A stretch of DNA of 64,000 bases, from assembly GCF_021559775.1 (NCBI RefSeq), contig NZ_CP056049.1, positions 450,752 to 514,751 on the forward strand, read 5' to 3'. Below, in pieces: positions 1-9,846 of the stretch (position 1 is its first letter; each line of letters begins with the position of its first letter). Made by a program: the position numbers and the translations under genes. This stretch comes from Gillisella vitis (lineage in GTDB: Bacteria; Pseudomonadota; Alphaproteobacteria; Rhizobiales; Rhizobiaceae). Below the pieces are notes generated by a model, which saw only the letters and a list, made by a program, of their open reading frames with translations, was not told the origin of the DNA and searched no databases.

Positions 1-1827
1 GCCAAAGATGATGGCCGCGAGGTCAAGTTCCAGCGGCACGAAGCGCAGGCAGTCATCGAAGGCGGCGCGGAATATCGCATCCGTCTCGTACAGCGCCCGC
101 GCCATTCCCGGATATTGTGCTCCCTGTCCGGGAAACAGCAGGATCAAACTTGCATCCCCCGCCAGCGGCTCACCCGCGACACAATCGGGGCCTTCACCGC
201 TGCGGATGATCTGCGCGGCAGCGTCTCTGTCCTTTGCGAGGGCGACAAAGCGATGCTCCATCGTCCGGCGGCCCTGCCGGAGCGTATAGGCAATATCGGC
301 AAGCTTTTCTCCATCATCGGTGCCAAGATGATCGGCCACAGCGCTTCGCATCGCCGCCAGCGCTTCCGGCGTCTTGGCCGAGAGTGGCAAGAGATAAGGC
401 CCAGTGGTGTCCGCTTCGCGGTCCCGAACCGGGGGTTCCTCAACAATCACATGCGCATTCATCCCGCCCATGCCAAAGGCGCTTATGGCCGCGCGACGCT
501 TGCGCCGCTCTGTCACCGGCCATGCCCGCTGCTGCGCAACGATGTCGAAAGGGCTTGCCGCCAGATCAAGGGCCGGGTTCGCGCTGGTAAAATTGATGCT
601 GGCGGGCAGGATCTGGTGCTTCAGCGCAAGAATGGTCTTGATCAGCCCTCCCATTCCGGCGGCCACATCCATATGTCCGAGATTGCCCTTCACAGAACCG
701 AGACCGCAGCGGCGGCCCTGCTGTTTCAGTGCATCGCCATACACACTGGACAGGGCGCGGATTTCGATGGGATCGCCAAGAGCCGTGGCGGTTCCGTGTG
801 CTTCGACATAGTCCACCTCAGATGCTTCAAGGCGGGCGTCGGCAAGGGCTGCCTGAAGCACCGCCGTTTGCCCGGCAACGCTGGGTGCAGTTAACCCGAC
901 CTTGGCGGAACCGTCATTGCCGATGGCCGAGCCGCTGAGAACAGCATGAATTGTATCGCCGTCAGCAATCGCGTCGCTCAGCCGTTTGAGAACGAGGACG
1001 CCGACGCCATTGGTGAAGACGGTGCCCTTGGCATTGGCATCAAAAGGACGGCATAGGCCGTCCGGCGAAGCGATGCCTTCGCTCTTGTAGAGATAGCCTT
1101 CCGGGCGCGGCTGGCCGATGGCGACGGCACCGGCCAGCGCCATATCCGCCTCGCGCGCTAACAGGCCGCGCGCCGCGAGATGAAGCGCCACGAGCGCCGT
1201 GGCGCAGGTCGCCTGTACCCCAACCGTTGGCCCTGTGAGATCAAGGTGATAGGCGACACGCGAAGCAATCATGCCAAGCACATTGCCAAGGCCCGCATGA
1301 ATCGGATCCGTTGCCTCCCTGAGCGCCGGATTGGCCTGTATCTGGCTGAAATGATAGTTGAGCGCGCCACCGGCATAGACACCGATACGGCCGGCATAGG
1401 TGGCGCTGTTATAGCCCGCATGGTCGAGAGCATTCGCTGCGCATTCGAGAAAGACACGATGTTGTGGATCAAGCAATTCCGCATCGCGCGGCGAATAGCC
1501 GAAGAAACCGGCATCGAAAGCCGTTGGATCATCGAAGCCACCCCAGACGCGGACATAATCCGGCCGGGCCGCCATCGTGGGATCGACGCCAGCCTCTAGC
1601 AATTCGTGATCCGTGATGGGGCGAAGGCCGCTTTGACCTTGCTTCAAAAGGTCCCAGAACGCATCGATATCATCGGCTCCGGGAAAGCGCCCGGCCATGC
1701 CGACGATTGCCACGCGCTCGTCCTTCTCCCTTTGCGCCGCCTCCAGACGCGCGCGCGCATCCTTCAGAATCGAGAGGACCTCATTCTGGTCTATGCTGTC
1801 GGGGGTCGGGTTTTCAACGTCAGTCAT
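1..1827 (-). CDS. Type I polyketide synthase, KS-AT part (runs off left edge)
   Basis: Translating the minus strand from the ATG at 1827 gives 609 open codons with no stop before the window edge, so the 3' part is missing. The protein starts with a charged helical linker (about residues 12-40) typical of PKS docking ends. A complete ketosynthase follows: the active-site Cys208 lies in QATCATAL, and EAHGTATALGDP and KGNLGHMDVAAG supply the two His and the Lys. After the KS-AT linker an acyltransferase begins with LFPGQGAQYPGMA and is cut off. It would extend a starter by one malonyl-type unit. It lies 34 bases downstream of the acyl-AMP ligase-ACP gene on the same strand, so it probably takes the acyl chain from that ACP. 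AT specificity and any reducing domains lie outside the window. Confidence 0.9.
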   Translation of the reverse strand, partial: MTDVENPTPDSIDQNEVLSILKDARARLEAAQREKDERVAIVGMAGRFPGADDIDAFWDLLKQGQSGLRPITDHELLEAGVDPTMAARPDYVRVWGGFDDPTAFDAGFFGYSPRDAELLDPQHRVFLECAANALDHAGYNSATYAGRIGVYAGGALNYHFSQIQANPALREATDPIHAGLGNVLGMIASRVAYHLDLTGPTVGVQATCATALVALHLAARGLLAREADMALAGAVAIGQPRPEGYLYKSEGIASPDGLCRPFDANAKGTVFTNGVGVLVLKRLSDAIADGDTIHAVLSGSAIGNDGSAKVGLTAPSVAGQTAVLQAALADARLEASEVDYVEAHGTATALGDPIEIRALSSVYGDALKQQGRRCGLGSVKGNLGHMDVAAGMGGLIKTILALKHQILPASINFTSANPALDLAASPFDIVAQQRAWPVTERRKRRAAISAFGMGGMNAHVIVEEPPVRDREADTTGPYLLPLSAKTPEALAAMRSAVADHLGTDDGEKLADIAYTLRQGRRTMEHRFVALAKDRDAAAQIIRSGEGPDCVAGEPLAGDASLILLFPGQGAQYPGMARALYETDAIFRAAFDDCLRFVPLELDLAAIIFG

Positions 1828-1861
1828 AGGGTTTCTCTCGTTCAAATTGCGGATGCTGTGC

Positions 1862-4129
1862 TCAACGAAGCAATGCCTTCAGGGCAGCAAGTTCCGAGGT
1901 AATAGCGGAGCTGGCGACAGAGGCAGACCCAGATGCTAACGCGGGCGGGGTCTGAGCCACAGGCCCATTGCTCTGGAGCTTTACGTCCTGAAGAGGCACT
2001 GTCTCCGATTGATCGTCTTCGATGAGGCCGTAGAGATGGTCCGAAAGGGCCAAGATGGTGGGATGTTCGAAAATCAGTGTTGGCCGGACCGGCACGCCGA
2101 GTTCCCGCTCAACCGTCGCGCCGATATTGACGAGCGCCACAGAGTCGAGACCAAGATCGAAGAACCCAGCGGAATTTCCGGGCAAATCCCCTTCGCCCAG
2201 CCGGGCAAGCATAGCCACTTCCTGCCGCAGCAGATGCCGGAGTGCTTCCTTGCGCAGCGCTTTCGGCGATTGCAAAAGCTGGTCACGCCAGCTTTGTTGC
2301 TCGGCAATTGCCGGGGCATTGAGCACGCTCTGCGGCTTTGCATCCCAGCGGGCAACGATGCGCAGATCCCCCGTCACGATCCCCTGTCGGCAAGCGAAGC
2401 GGCGGACTTTTCCACTCGGCGTGCGTGGCAGACTGCTCGGCCGCAGCAGCGCAATGACGGCGGCCCTGACATTGTGATTGCGCGAGACGGCACCGCGCAC
2501 GGCACGGATGACGTCATCACCATCAAGATCGCGCAGGCCCTCGCGGGTCAGCTCACAGACCACGCCCAATTGCTCCTCGCCATCGACCTCGATGGCAAAG
2601 ACCCCTGCCCGGCCTTGTGCAAGCGCCGGATGGCTGGAGAAAACGGATTGCTCAATATCTTCCGGGTGATGGTTCTGCCCGCGGATGATCACCAGGTCTT
2701 TCAGCCGACCAGTGATGTAGAGCTGCCCATTGCGGCGAAAGCCCAGATCACCGGTCCGGCGCCAACCACGCGATCCATCCAGCACCTGATCAAAGGTCTC
2801 TGCGTTCAGTTTAGCGCGGCCCCAATAGCCGGGCGTCACGTTCGGACCCCGAATCCAGATCTCGCCGACCGTGCCATCATCCACACGCAGGCCCGCCTCG
2901 GGATCGACAAGCGCAAGGTCAAGCCCCTCGGCAGGGCGGCCGCAGGCGGCAAGGGCGAGCTTATCATGCTCGTCGCCATCATCCGCTTCGACCGCAGCCC
3001 CGGTTTCGACAAGCGCCTTGCGGCTGACGGACAGGATCAGCGGTGGATCGTCGGGACTGTTACCCGTCTGGAACAGCGTGGCTTCAGCCTGCCCGTAGCA
3101 GCAATAAAAGGCCTTGCCATGGAAACCGTGGGGCGCAAAGGCGGCTGTGAAGCGCTCTAGCGTTTTCGGGCGGATCGGTTCGGCCCCGTTATAGGCGATG
3201 CGGACGTTGGAAAGATCAAGTCCGGCGGCAGCCTCCGGCGCATATTTATCGACGCAGTGCTCGTAGGAAAAATTCGGGCCGCCAATGACGGTGGCGCGAA
3301 CATGGCTTGCCAGCTCCAGAAAGCGCAGAGGCCTGCGCAGGAACGAGGCAGGCGCCATCAGCGCCACTGGAAAGCCGTTGAACACCGGCGACAGGATGCC
3401 GTCGATCAGCCCCATATCGTGATAGTGCGGCAGCCAGCAGGCGGATATGTCGGATGGGTCGTATTCGAAGGCAGTGCTGATCTGCCGCAGATTGGCCATC
3501 AGGTTGCCATGCGTGACCATGACCCCCTTCGGATCGCTCGTCGAACCCGACGTATATTGCAAGAAAGCGACATGCTTTGCCTCCGGCGCATGGAATGGCC
3601 TGCCGTCATCTTCAAAGACGACCGGGCGCGCCGGATCGGCTGCTTTAGGGGCGAGCGCAAAGCCATGTCCGACTGCCCGTTGAAGGGGGCGAAGCCCGTC
3701 CAGAAGGTCGTCGGCACAGAGAATTCCGGAGATCCCGGCATCCTGCGCGATATGCAGCCAGCGATTGATTCCATCAGCACGCCGCGGGGCCGGAACGGGC
3801 ACGGGAACAGTGCCTGCGTAAAGGCATCCAAGGAAAGCGGCGATGAAGCTAAGGCCCGGCGGATAGACCACGAGAATACGTGCGCCGGGGATGACAAGTC
3901 CTGTCTGCGCAATCTCTTGACCAACACGCCGCGCCCGATCGCGAAGCATGCGCCAGGTCCAGGAATCCGGCCTCGCCTGCGCCGCAGCGACCGCGTCATC
4001 ATGAAAGAAGCGCATGGCCACATCATCCTCCATATCCCGAGCACGATGCTCAAGCATATGAATTATAGATATAAAATCCACTGAACTTTCCGAGGTTCGT
4101 TGCGTCCAGGACGTATCGTTCACTGCCAT
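1862..4129 (-). CDS. Fatty-acyl-AMP ligase with C-terminal acyl carrier domain
   Basis: This 755-residue protein has an adenylate-forming domain (about residues 1-600) with the P-loop YTSGSTSDPKGV, YNGAEPI, YGQAEATLF and the RTGDLGF and SGKVRR core motifs. That combination fits FAAL enzymes, which activate fatty acids as acyl-AMP and pass them to a carrier protein instead of CoA. The ACP follows, with the phosphopantetheine Ser in GLDSVAL. A short Ala/Leu-rich C-terminal helix looks like a docking tail for the PKS downstream. The start at 4129 is preceded by a purine-rich AAGGGGTGG. The gene is divergent from the NRPS operon and probably shares its promoter region. It likely loads the acyl starter of a lipidic or polyketide arm. 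Chain length cannot be read from the sequence. Confidence 0.9.
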   Translation of the reverse strand: MAVNDTSWTQRTSESSVDFISIIHMLEHRARDMEDDVAMRFFHDDAVAAAQARPDSWTWRMLRDRARRVGQEIAQTGLVIPGARILVVYPPGLSFIAAFLGCLYAGTVPVPVPAPRRADGINRWLHIAQDAGISGILCADDLLDGLRPLQRAVGHGFALAPKAADPARPVVFEDDGRPFHAPEAKHVAFLQYTSGSTSDPKGVMVTHGNLMANLRQISTAFEYDPSDISACWLPHYHDMGLIDGILSPVFNGFPVALMAPASFLRRPLRFLELASHVRATVIGGPNFSYEHCVDKYAPEAAAGLDLSNVRIAYNGAEPIRPKTLERFTAAFAPHGFHGKAFYCCYGQAEATLFQTGNSPDDPPLILSVSRKALVETGAAVEADDGDEHDKLALAACGRPAEGLDLALVDPEAGLRVDDGTVGEIWIRGPNVTPGYWGRAKLNAETFDQVLDGSRGWRRTGDLGFRRNGQLYITGRLKDLVIIRGQNHHPEDIEQSVFSSHPALAQGRAGVFAIEVDGEEQLGVVCELTREGLRDLDGDDVIRAVRGAVSRNHNVRAAVIALLRPSSLPRTPSGKVRRFACRQGIVTGDLRIVARWDAKPQSVLNAPAIAEQQSWRDQLLQSPKALRKEALRHLLRQEVAMLARLGEGDLPGNSAGFFDLGLDSVALVNIGATVERELGVPVRPTLIFEHPTILALSDHLYGLIEDDQSETVPLQDVKLQSNGPVAQTPPALASGSASVASSAITSELAALKALLR

Positions 4130-4454
4130 CCACCCCTTGCTGAAGAGCGCCGCGGAAAATCCGCCCGTCGCCGACCCATGCTCTTGTCTCTTTCAAAAAG
4201 GACACTCAGCCGCTTGAAATTTCGGTGATGGCAATCTGTGGTCGCCATCGAATTGGCACTTGCATATAATTCTTGAATATCTTAGTCAACAATATAAACA
4301 GCAGCTCAACGCCTCCATAATCGAAATTCACAATCCAATCTGAGGTTGTAATGACGTTCAAAATAGTCCCGGGCAAAGGCATCTCCAAGATGGTTGTTTC
4401 CACACATCAACTGTGTGTGCAACAGGTCCGGTGCGCTCTGGCGGAGGCATGCCG
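4130..4454. promoter_or_regulatory. Divergent promoter region of the siderophore cluster
   Basis: This 325-bp gap separates the minus-strand ligase/PKS unit from the plus-strand NRPS operon and is clearly richer in A+T than its neighbours, especially 4255-4375. A pair GATGGC/GCCATC (about 4227-4249) forms a small inverted repeat. A strong ribosome binding site GGAGG at 4443-4447 lies seven bases before the ATG at 4455 and decides that start over the GTG at 4413 and the ATG at 4449. I could not identify a convincing Fur, RirA, Irr or ECF promoter by eye, although iron control is expected here. Confidence 0.5.
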
Positions 4455-7400
4455 ATGACCGCTCCCGAAACGGTGGAAGCGCTGCTGTCGCGCCTGTCGG
4501 AAAAAGGCATCCGCATCACATGCGTCGATGGGCGGCTGCGACTTTCCGGCTCGGAGAGCGTGCTCACGCAGGACATCACCGACGCGATCCGCGCCCGCAA
4601 GGCGGAGATCATTGCGAATCTTTCCTTGAACGTCGCTTATCAAGACGCGACACATAGCGAGACAATCCCGGCCCGTCATGCGGACACGCCGCCGCTTTCC
4701 TTTGCCCAGCAGCGCTTGTGGTTTGTCGAGCAGATGATGCCGGAGGCTGGCCTTCACCACATATCGCTGGCTGTTGAGGCCCACGGCAGGATCGATCTTT
4801 CCGCATTGCAGGCAGCGCTTCAGGCCGTCGCAGAGCGCCACGCCATCCTGCGCACCCGCATCAATATGCGGGATGGCATGCCCTCTCAACGCATCATCGC
4901 CGACAGTGATATTCCGCTGCAATTGATCGACCGACAGGGTGATATGCCCGATGAGGCGGAAATCGACCGGATACGGCAAGAGGAAGCGCGGCGGCCATTT
5001 GATCTGGCCTTTGAGCCGCCGCTCCGTCTCACGGCAATGCGCCTTGGCTCTGAGCGAACCCTTCTTCTGCTGACGCTGCACCACATTGCCGGGGACGGTT
5101 GGTCGATGGATGTGCTGCTTGGCGATCTCTCCGCGATCTATCAGGCCAAGGTGACGGGCGTTGAGCTTGATCTGCCAGCGCTTCCCATCCAATACGGCGA
5201 CTTCGCTGCATGGCAGCGCGACCATCTGGCAGGCCCGGCGCTTGAGCGGTCCCTCGACTTCTGGACCGATCATCTCGAAGCACCGCTTCCCGCCACGCAA
5301 TTGCCGGGGGATTTGACCCGGCCACCTGTTCAGGCCAACGCCGGAGCCTTGCATTCCATCGCCTTCGATGCGGCCACCACGGCCCGGCTGAAAGCGCTTG
5401 CGAAAGCAGAAGGTGCCACCATGTTCGCCACGCTGTTTACGGCCTTCAACACCCTCGTCTATCGCTATACCGGGCAAAGAGATCTGGTGATTGGCACGCC
5501 CGTCGCCAACCGCCGTCACCGGGAGACGGAAGGGTTGATCGGCCTGTTTGTCAATCCGCTGCCGGTGCGCACAAGGCTTCATCCCGCAGCGAGCTTTCGC
5601 GAGACGCTGCGCCAAAACCAAGCGACCCTCTGGTCGGTGCTTGACCACCAAGACCTGCCTTTTGAGCAATTGGTGGAAGCACTGAAGCCAGAGCGCGATC
5701 CCAGCGTCCATCCGCTTTTCCAGCTGAAATTCCAGCTCGACGCTCAGCCGCAGCAGAGGGTCGGACTTTCGGGCCTTACGCTGACCCGCCTGCCACGGCA
5801 CGATGGTGTTGCGAAACTCGATCTCAGCCTCAACCTGATCGATGCCGGAAGCACGATCCACGGCACTTTCGAATATGACACAGCGCTTTTCCGCTCTGAG
5901 ACAATCGCCTCCCTCGCCGCCCATTTCGGTGTGCTGATCGAAGCAATTGCCATTGAGCCGGACACGGCCCTTGCCGTTCTTCCCTTGCTGGAAACCGAGG
6001 AGCGTCAGCGCCAGATCGTCGGCTGGAATGCAACGGCAACACCTTTTGATGAGAAGGCCTTTTTCCACACGGTCTTCGAGGCCCACGCCGCCCGCACACC
6101 AGACGCGATTGCGCTTGTTCATGTCAGTGATGGCAAGCGACACACCCTGACCTATGACGCCCTCAACCGACGCGCCAACCAGATCGCGCACCACCTGCGC
6201 GGTCTGGGTGCGGGTCCAGAGACCATCGTTGCCATCGCGCTTGAACGCGGTTTCGACATGATTGCCGCTTGGCTCGGCGTGCTCAAGTCTGGCGCTGCCT
6301 ATCTGCCGCTGGATCCGGCCTATCCGCCGGAACGCCTCGCCATGATGCTCTCAGACTCGCAAGCCCGTTTGGTTCTCACCGAGAGCCGCCGGACATTGCC
6401 GGAGACAGTAACCCGCATTGATCTCGATACCGATTGGCCACGGGATGCGGCGACGGGCAATCCTGATCTCGTCAATCGGCCCGATCACCTTGCCTATATC
6501 ATCTACACCTCGGGATCGACCGGGCGGCCAAAAGGCGTGCTTGTCGAGCACAGGGGCCTCGTCAACCTGACGCAACACAAGATCCGTATTGGCGGGGTGA
6601 AGCCGGGCGATTGTGTGCTCCAGTTCTTCTCCTTCTCGTTTGATGCCTCGATTCCGGAACTCGTCATGGCGCTTGGCGCAGGCGCGTCATTGCTGCTGCT
6701 GCCCGCCAGCGACCTTCTGCCCGGACCAGCGCTTGCCGAACACCTGAAAACGCAAGCCGTAACGCATGTGACGATGACACCTTCCGCGCTCATCGCGCTT
6801 CCGACTGACGACTATCCAGCACTGCGCATGGTGCTAACCGGCGGCGAAGCGCCGACGCCGGAATTGATCGAACGTTGGGGAACGGGGCGGCTGTTCATCA
6901 ATGCCTATGGCCCGACGGAAACAACGGTCAATGCGAGCATGGTCCCCTGCGGCAATGGCCATCCCATTGAAGCAACCTTGCTGCCCGCAGCCAACAAGCA
7001 ACTCTATGTGCTCGACGCCAACCTAGAGCCGGTTCCGGTCGGTCAACCGGGCGAACTCCATATCGGCGGGCTTGGCATCGCCCGAGGCTATCACGGTCGC
7101 CCGGCACTGACGGCCGAGCGCTTCGTGCCCGATCCATTTTCCGCAACGGGCGGCGTGCTCTATCGAACAGGCGACCGCGCCTGCCAGCTGGCCGATGGCC
7201 GCATCCGGGTGCTTGGCCGCCTCGACGATCAGGTGAAAATCCGTGGCTATCGCATTGAGCCGGGTGAAATCGAGGCCATGGTGCTGACGCATCCCACCAT
7301 AGTGGCTGCGGCAGTCGTGATCCACGAGATTGATGGTCAAAAGCGCGTCATTGCCTACGGCGTTGCCAAGGATGCAACCACCATCAGCGCCGTGGACATG

Positions 7401-8975
7401 AAGGCATTCCTCGCCGCACATCTGCCCCGCTACCTCGTGCCGGACGCCTTCGTCTGGCTTGATCGCTTGCCACTCACCGTCAATGGAAAGATCGACACCA
7501 GAGCACTTCCGCTTCCAGATCTGGCTCCACAGGCTGGCCGTATGCCGGAAGGAGAGATGGAAAACACAATCGCGGCAATTTTTGCGCAAATCCTCGGGTG
7601 CGCGCATGTCTCGGCCACCGATGATTTCTTCGCAATCGGCGGTCACTCGCTGCTGGCCACGCGGCTATCGGCCCTTGCCAAATCGGCGTTCGGCCTCGAC
7701 ATCGCCATTATCGATCTCTTCGAGGCCCCGACAGTCGAAGCACTGGCGGCAAGGATAAGCAACCGAAACCACAGCCCCATGACGGAAGAGGAGATGTGCC
7801 GGGCCGATACCGAGCTTGATGCGGCCATCCGCATTCCGACGCGGATTGTGTCTACTCATCCTTTGAACCATGTGTTTCTCACCGGAGCAACAGGCTTTCT
7901 GGGCGCGTATCTGCTCAGCGAACTGCTCAAGGACAGGTCTCGCACGGTCTCCTGCCTTGTCCGGGGTGTGACCGGGGCGGATCGCCTGCGCCAATCGCTT
8001 CAATCCTACGGCCTCTGGCGGGATGACCTTTTAGCACGCATCAGACCGCTGCCGGGCGATCTTTCACAGCAAAAATTCGGACTTTCCGATGCTACGTATA
8101 CTGCACTTGTCGAAAGCGTAGACGCCATCATCCACAATGGTGCGGAGGTTCATCATCTGCATCCTTATGAACGCCTCCGCGCTCCCAATGTTGGCGGCAC
8201 GGTCGAGGCGATCCGGCTGGCGGCGGTGGGCCGGGGACGGCCCTTGCATCTTATTTCCTCGCTCAGCGCCCTGACACGCCGAGGAGCCGGGGAGACGATA
8301 GGCGAAAGCGCCGTGATCGGGGACTTCCCCTTGCCTGTCGGCGGATACAACCAGACCAAGTGGGTTGCGGAGCATCTTGCGCAAGCCGCCAAAGAGCGTG
8401 GTCTCCCGGTGACAATCTACCGCCCCGGCGCGATTTCGGGCGATAGCCGCACCGGCACTTTCAACAAAGCCGACATCCTGTGCCGGCTCATGCAGGGCTA
8501 TCTGCGCTCAGGCCTTGCGCCAGAGGGTGACACCCCGCTGGAAATGCTGCCGGTGGACACGGTCGCGCACGCGATCATTGCCCTTGCGGACGAACCCTCA
8601 TCGATTGGCAAGACCTTCCATCTGGTCCATTCTTCGCCCGTCTCCTCCGCGCTGCTGTTTGAGGCGGCAGCCGCCGAAGGGCTCCATCTGCGACGCATTC
8701 CCCGGCTGGAATGGCGTGCCGAGCTTGATCGCATTGCGCGGGAAGAGACCGATCATCCGCTTTACCCGCTGATGGGCCTTTTCGAACAAAAGCCAGCCAG
8801 TTCATCGCAGGGTACAATCCGCACCGTTGAGCGCCGTGAAACGCATCGCGCGCTGGCGCTCGCATCGATTGTCGAGCCAGCGCTCGACCTTCGCCTTTTT
8901 CGCTCCTATCTGCGCGCTTTCATTCTCTCTGGCGCGCTCAACCCTTCCAAAGAAAATGAGCAGAGATATGCTTGA
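4455..8975 (+). CDS. NRPS: docking-C-A-T-thioester reductase (terminal module)
   Basis: This 1506-residue NRPS starts with a TubC-like docking domain (about 1-55). The condensation domain has an intact HHIAGDG (His209-His210). The adenylation domain has its P-loop around Tyr681. A carrier domain follows (Ser1065, GGHSLL), and a C-terminal NAD(P)H thioester reductase ends the protein (TGATGFLG at 1143-1150; Tyr1298 and Lys1302 in YNQTK). A reductase in place of a thioesterase means the chain leaves as an aldehyde or alcohol, so this is the last module although its gene comes first in the operon. The ten-residue specificity code read by hand is D-A-P-T-L-G-A-V-N-K, for which I know no firm substrate; an aromatic residue such as Tyr/DOPA would fit the context. 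The methyltransferase and aminotransferase genes that follow could act on the released aldehyde. Confidence 0.93.
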   Translation: MTAPETVEALLSRLSEKGIRITCVDGRLRLSGSESVLTQDITDAIRARKAEIIANLSLNVAYQDATHSETIPARHADTPPLSFAQQRLWFVEQMMPEAGLHHISLAVEAHGRIDLSALQAALQAVAERHAILRTRINMRDGMPSQRIIADSDIPLQLIDRQGDMPDEAEIDRIRQEEARRPFDLAFEPPLRLTAMRLGSERTLLLLTLHHIAGDGWSMDVLLGDLSAIYQAKVTGVELDLPALPIQYGDFAAWQRDHLAGPALERSLDFWTDHLEAPLPATQLPGDLTRPPVQANAGALHSIAFDAATTARLKALAKAEGATMFATLFTAFNTLVYRYTGQRDLVIGTPVANRRHRETEGLIGLFVNPLPVRTRLHPAASFRETLRQNQATLWSVLDHQDLPFEQLVEALKPERDPSVHPLFQLKFQLDAQPQQRVGLSGLTLTRLPRHDGVAKLDLSLNLIDAGSTIHGTFEYDTALFRSETIASLAAHFGVLIEAIAIEPDTALAVLPLLETEERQRQIVGWNATATPFDEKAFFHTVFEAHAARTPDAIALVHVSDGKRHTLTYDALNRRANQIAHHLRGLGAGPETIVAIALERGFDMIAAWLGVLKSGAAYLPLDPAYPPERLAMMLSDSQARLVLTESRRTLPETVTRIDLDTDWPRDAATGNPDLVNRPDHLAYIIYTSGSTGRPKGVLVEHRGLVNLTQHKIRIGGVKPGDCVLQFFSFSFDASIPELVMALGAGASLLLLPASDLLPGPALAEHLKTQAVTHVTMTPSALIALPTDDYPALRMVLTGGEAPTPELIERWGTGRLFINAYGPTETTVNASMVPCGNGHPIEATLLPAANKQLYVLDANLEPVPVGQPGELHIGGLGIARGYHGRPALTAERFVPDPFSATGGVLYRTGDRACQLADGRIRVLGRLDDQVKIRGYRIEPGEIEAMVLTHPTIVAAAVVIHEIDGQKRVIAYGVAKDATTISAVDMKAFLAAHLPRYLVPDAFVWLDRLPLTVNGKIDTRALPLPDLAPQAGRMPEGEMENTIAAIFAQILGCAHVSATDDFFAIGGHSLLATRLSALAKSAFGLDIAIIDLFEAPTVEALAARISNRNHSPMTEEEMCRADTELDAAIRIPTRIVSTHPLNHVFLTGATGFLGAYLLSELLKDRSRTVSCLVRGVTGADRLRQSLQSYGLWRDDLLARIRPLPGDLSQQKFGLSDATYTALVESVDAIIHNGAEVHHLHPYERLRAPNVGGTVEAIRLAAVGRGRPLHLISSLSALTRRGAGETIGESAVIGDFPLPVGGYNQTKWVAEHLAQAAKERGLPVTIYRPGAISGDSRTGTFNKADILCRLMQGYLRSGLAPEGDTPLEMLPVDTVAHAIIALADEPSSIGKTFHLVHSSPVSSALLFEAAAAEGLHLRRIPRLEWRAELDRIAREETDHPLYPLMGLFEQKPASSSQGTIRTVERRETHRALALASIVEPALDLRLFRSYLRAFILSGALNPSKENEQRYA

Positions 8976-9846
8976 ACAAGCAAGCAAATACGATCACTGG
9001 GCGTGGCTCTATAACCGCACGCTTGGCCCCCGCTATGGCGCATATAAGATCGGCCCGATTGAGCGCGTAGTACTGCCCCATGTGCCGACTAGTGGCGCGA
9101 TCCTGGATCTGTGCTGCGGCACCGGCCAGCTCGCGGCGGCTCTTGCTGAGCGCGGTTTTAAAGTGACTGGCCTCGACGGCTCCGCCGACATGCTGCGCTT
9201 TGCGCGCGAAAACGCCCCGTCGGTGACCTTCACGGAGGGTGATGCCTGCAACTTCACCTTCGACACGCCCTTTGATGCCGTTTTGTGCACCAGCGCCTCG
9301 CTCAATCACATGCAAAGCGTCAACGATCTGGTCTTTGTGTTTTCGAGCGTCAGCCGCGCATTGAAGCCGGGCGGCATCTTCGTGTTCGACGTCAACCATC
9401 CGGCCCAGATGTCGCGCTATTGGCGCGGCCATCCAACGGAGGGCGAGATCAACACCGACTTCGCGTGGCTGATTACACCGCAATACGACTCGGCAGCAAA
9501 CCGGGGTGCCTTCACCGTCGATATCTACCGTCGCCCCGATGCGCATCCCGTTTCCGTGCTGGATCGGCTGTTTGGTCGGTTGGCTCAGTTCCGGCGTATC
9601 CGCCTCGCACTCCTCTCCCGCTTCAGCCGCTTGCGGCCGCAGTGGGAGCATCACTCGGTCGTCAACCGAATCTGGGGGCACAACCTCGACGCCATGGCAC
9701 GCGCGCTGCATGAAAGCGGCTTTTCCGTCGAATTGCGCAGCACGCAAGGCGGGCCGGTGGATGACAGCCATGCCGCCTATTTCTTCTGCCGGAAAGCGCC
9801 CACTGCCGACATGCAGGCAGAGACCGCAAAGGAGACCGCCCTATGA
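8956..9846 (+). CDS. SAM-dependent methyltransferase (class I)
   Basis: This is a class I methyltransferase of about 296 residues with the SAM-binding motif LDLCCGTGQLAAAL, an acidic GLDGSADML strand end, and a post-motif VFDVNHPAQ. ATG codons at 8956 and 8968 both overlap the end of the NRPS gene; neither has a strong ribosome binding site, and I list the first. The stop overlaps the next start (ATGA at 9843). It is a stand-alone tailoring enzyme, since no carrier or NRPS motif is present. Between a reductase-terminated NRPS and an aminotransferase it is a good candidate for N-methylating an amine made from the released aldehyde, as the dimethyl-quinolinium group of anachelin-type siderophores would require. 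O-methylation cannot be excluded. Confidence 0.85.
   Translation: MSRDMLEQASKYDHWAWLYNRTLGPRYGAYKIGPIERVVLPHVPTSGAILDLCCGTGQLAAALAERGFKVTGLDGSADMLRFARENAPSVTFTEGDACNFTFDTPFDAVLCTSASLNHMQSVNDLVFVFSSVSRALKPGGIFVFDVNHPAQMSRYWRGHPTEGEINTDFAWLITPQYDSAANRGAFTVDIYRRPDAHPVSVLDRLFGRLAQFRRIRLALLSRFSRLRPQWEHHSVVNRIWGHNLDAMARALHESGFSVELRSTQGGPVDDSHAAYFFCRKAPTADMQAETAKETAL

Noticed and set aside
115..894. Plus-strand frames over the first 1.8 kb
   Set aside because: The minus strand encodes an uninterrupted KS-AT sequence with active-site motifs; it is cut by the window edge.
4130..4454. Fur, RirA or Irr box in the divergent siderophore promoter
   Set aside because: Several A+T-rich inverted stretches exist, but none matched a consensus well enough by eye to be called.
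4407..6194. 595-codon minus-strand open frame opposite the first NRPS
   Set aside because: It is the antisense shadow of a C and A domain with clear motifs on the plus strand; the antisense product is Arg/Gly/Cys-rich with no domain.
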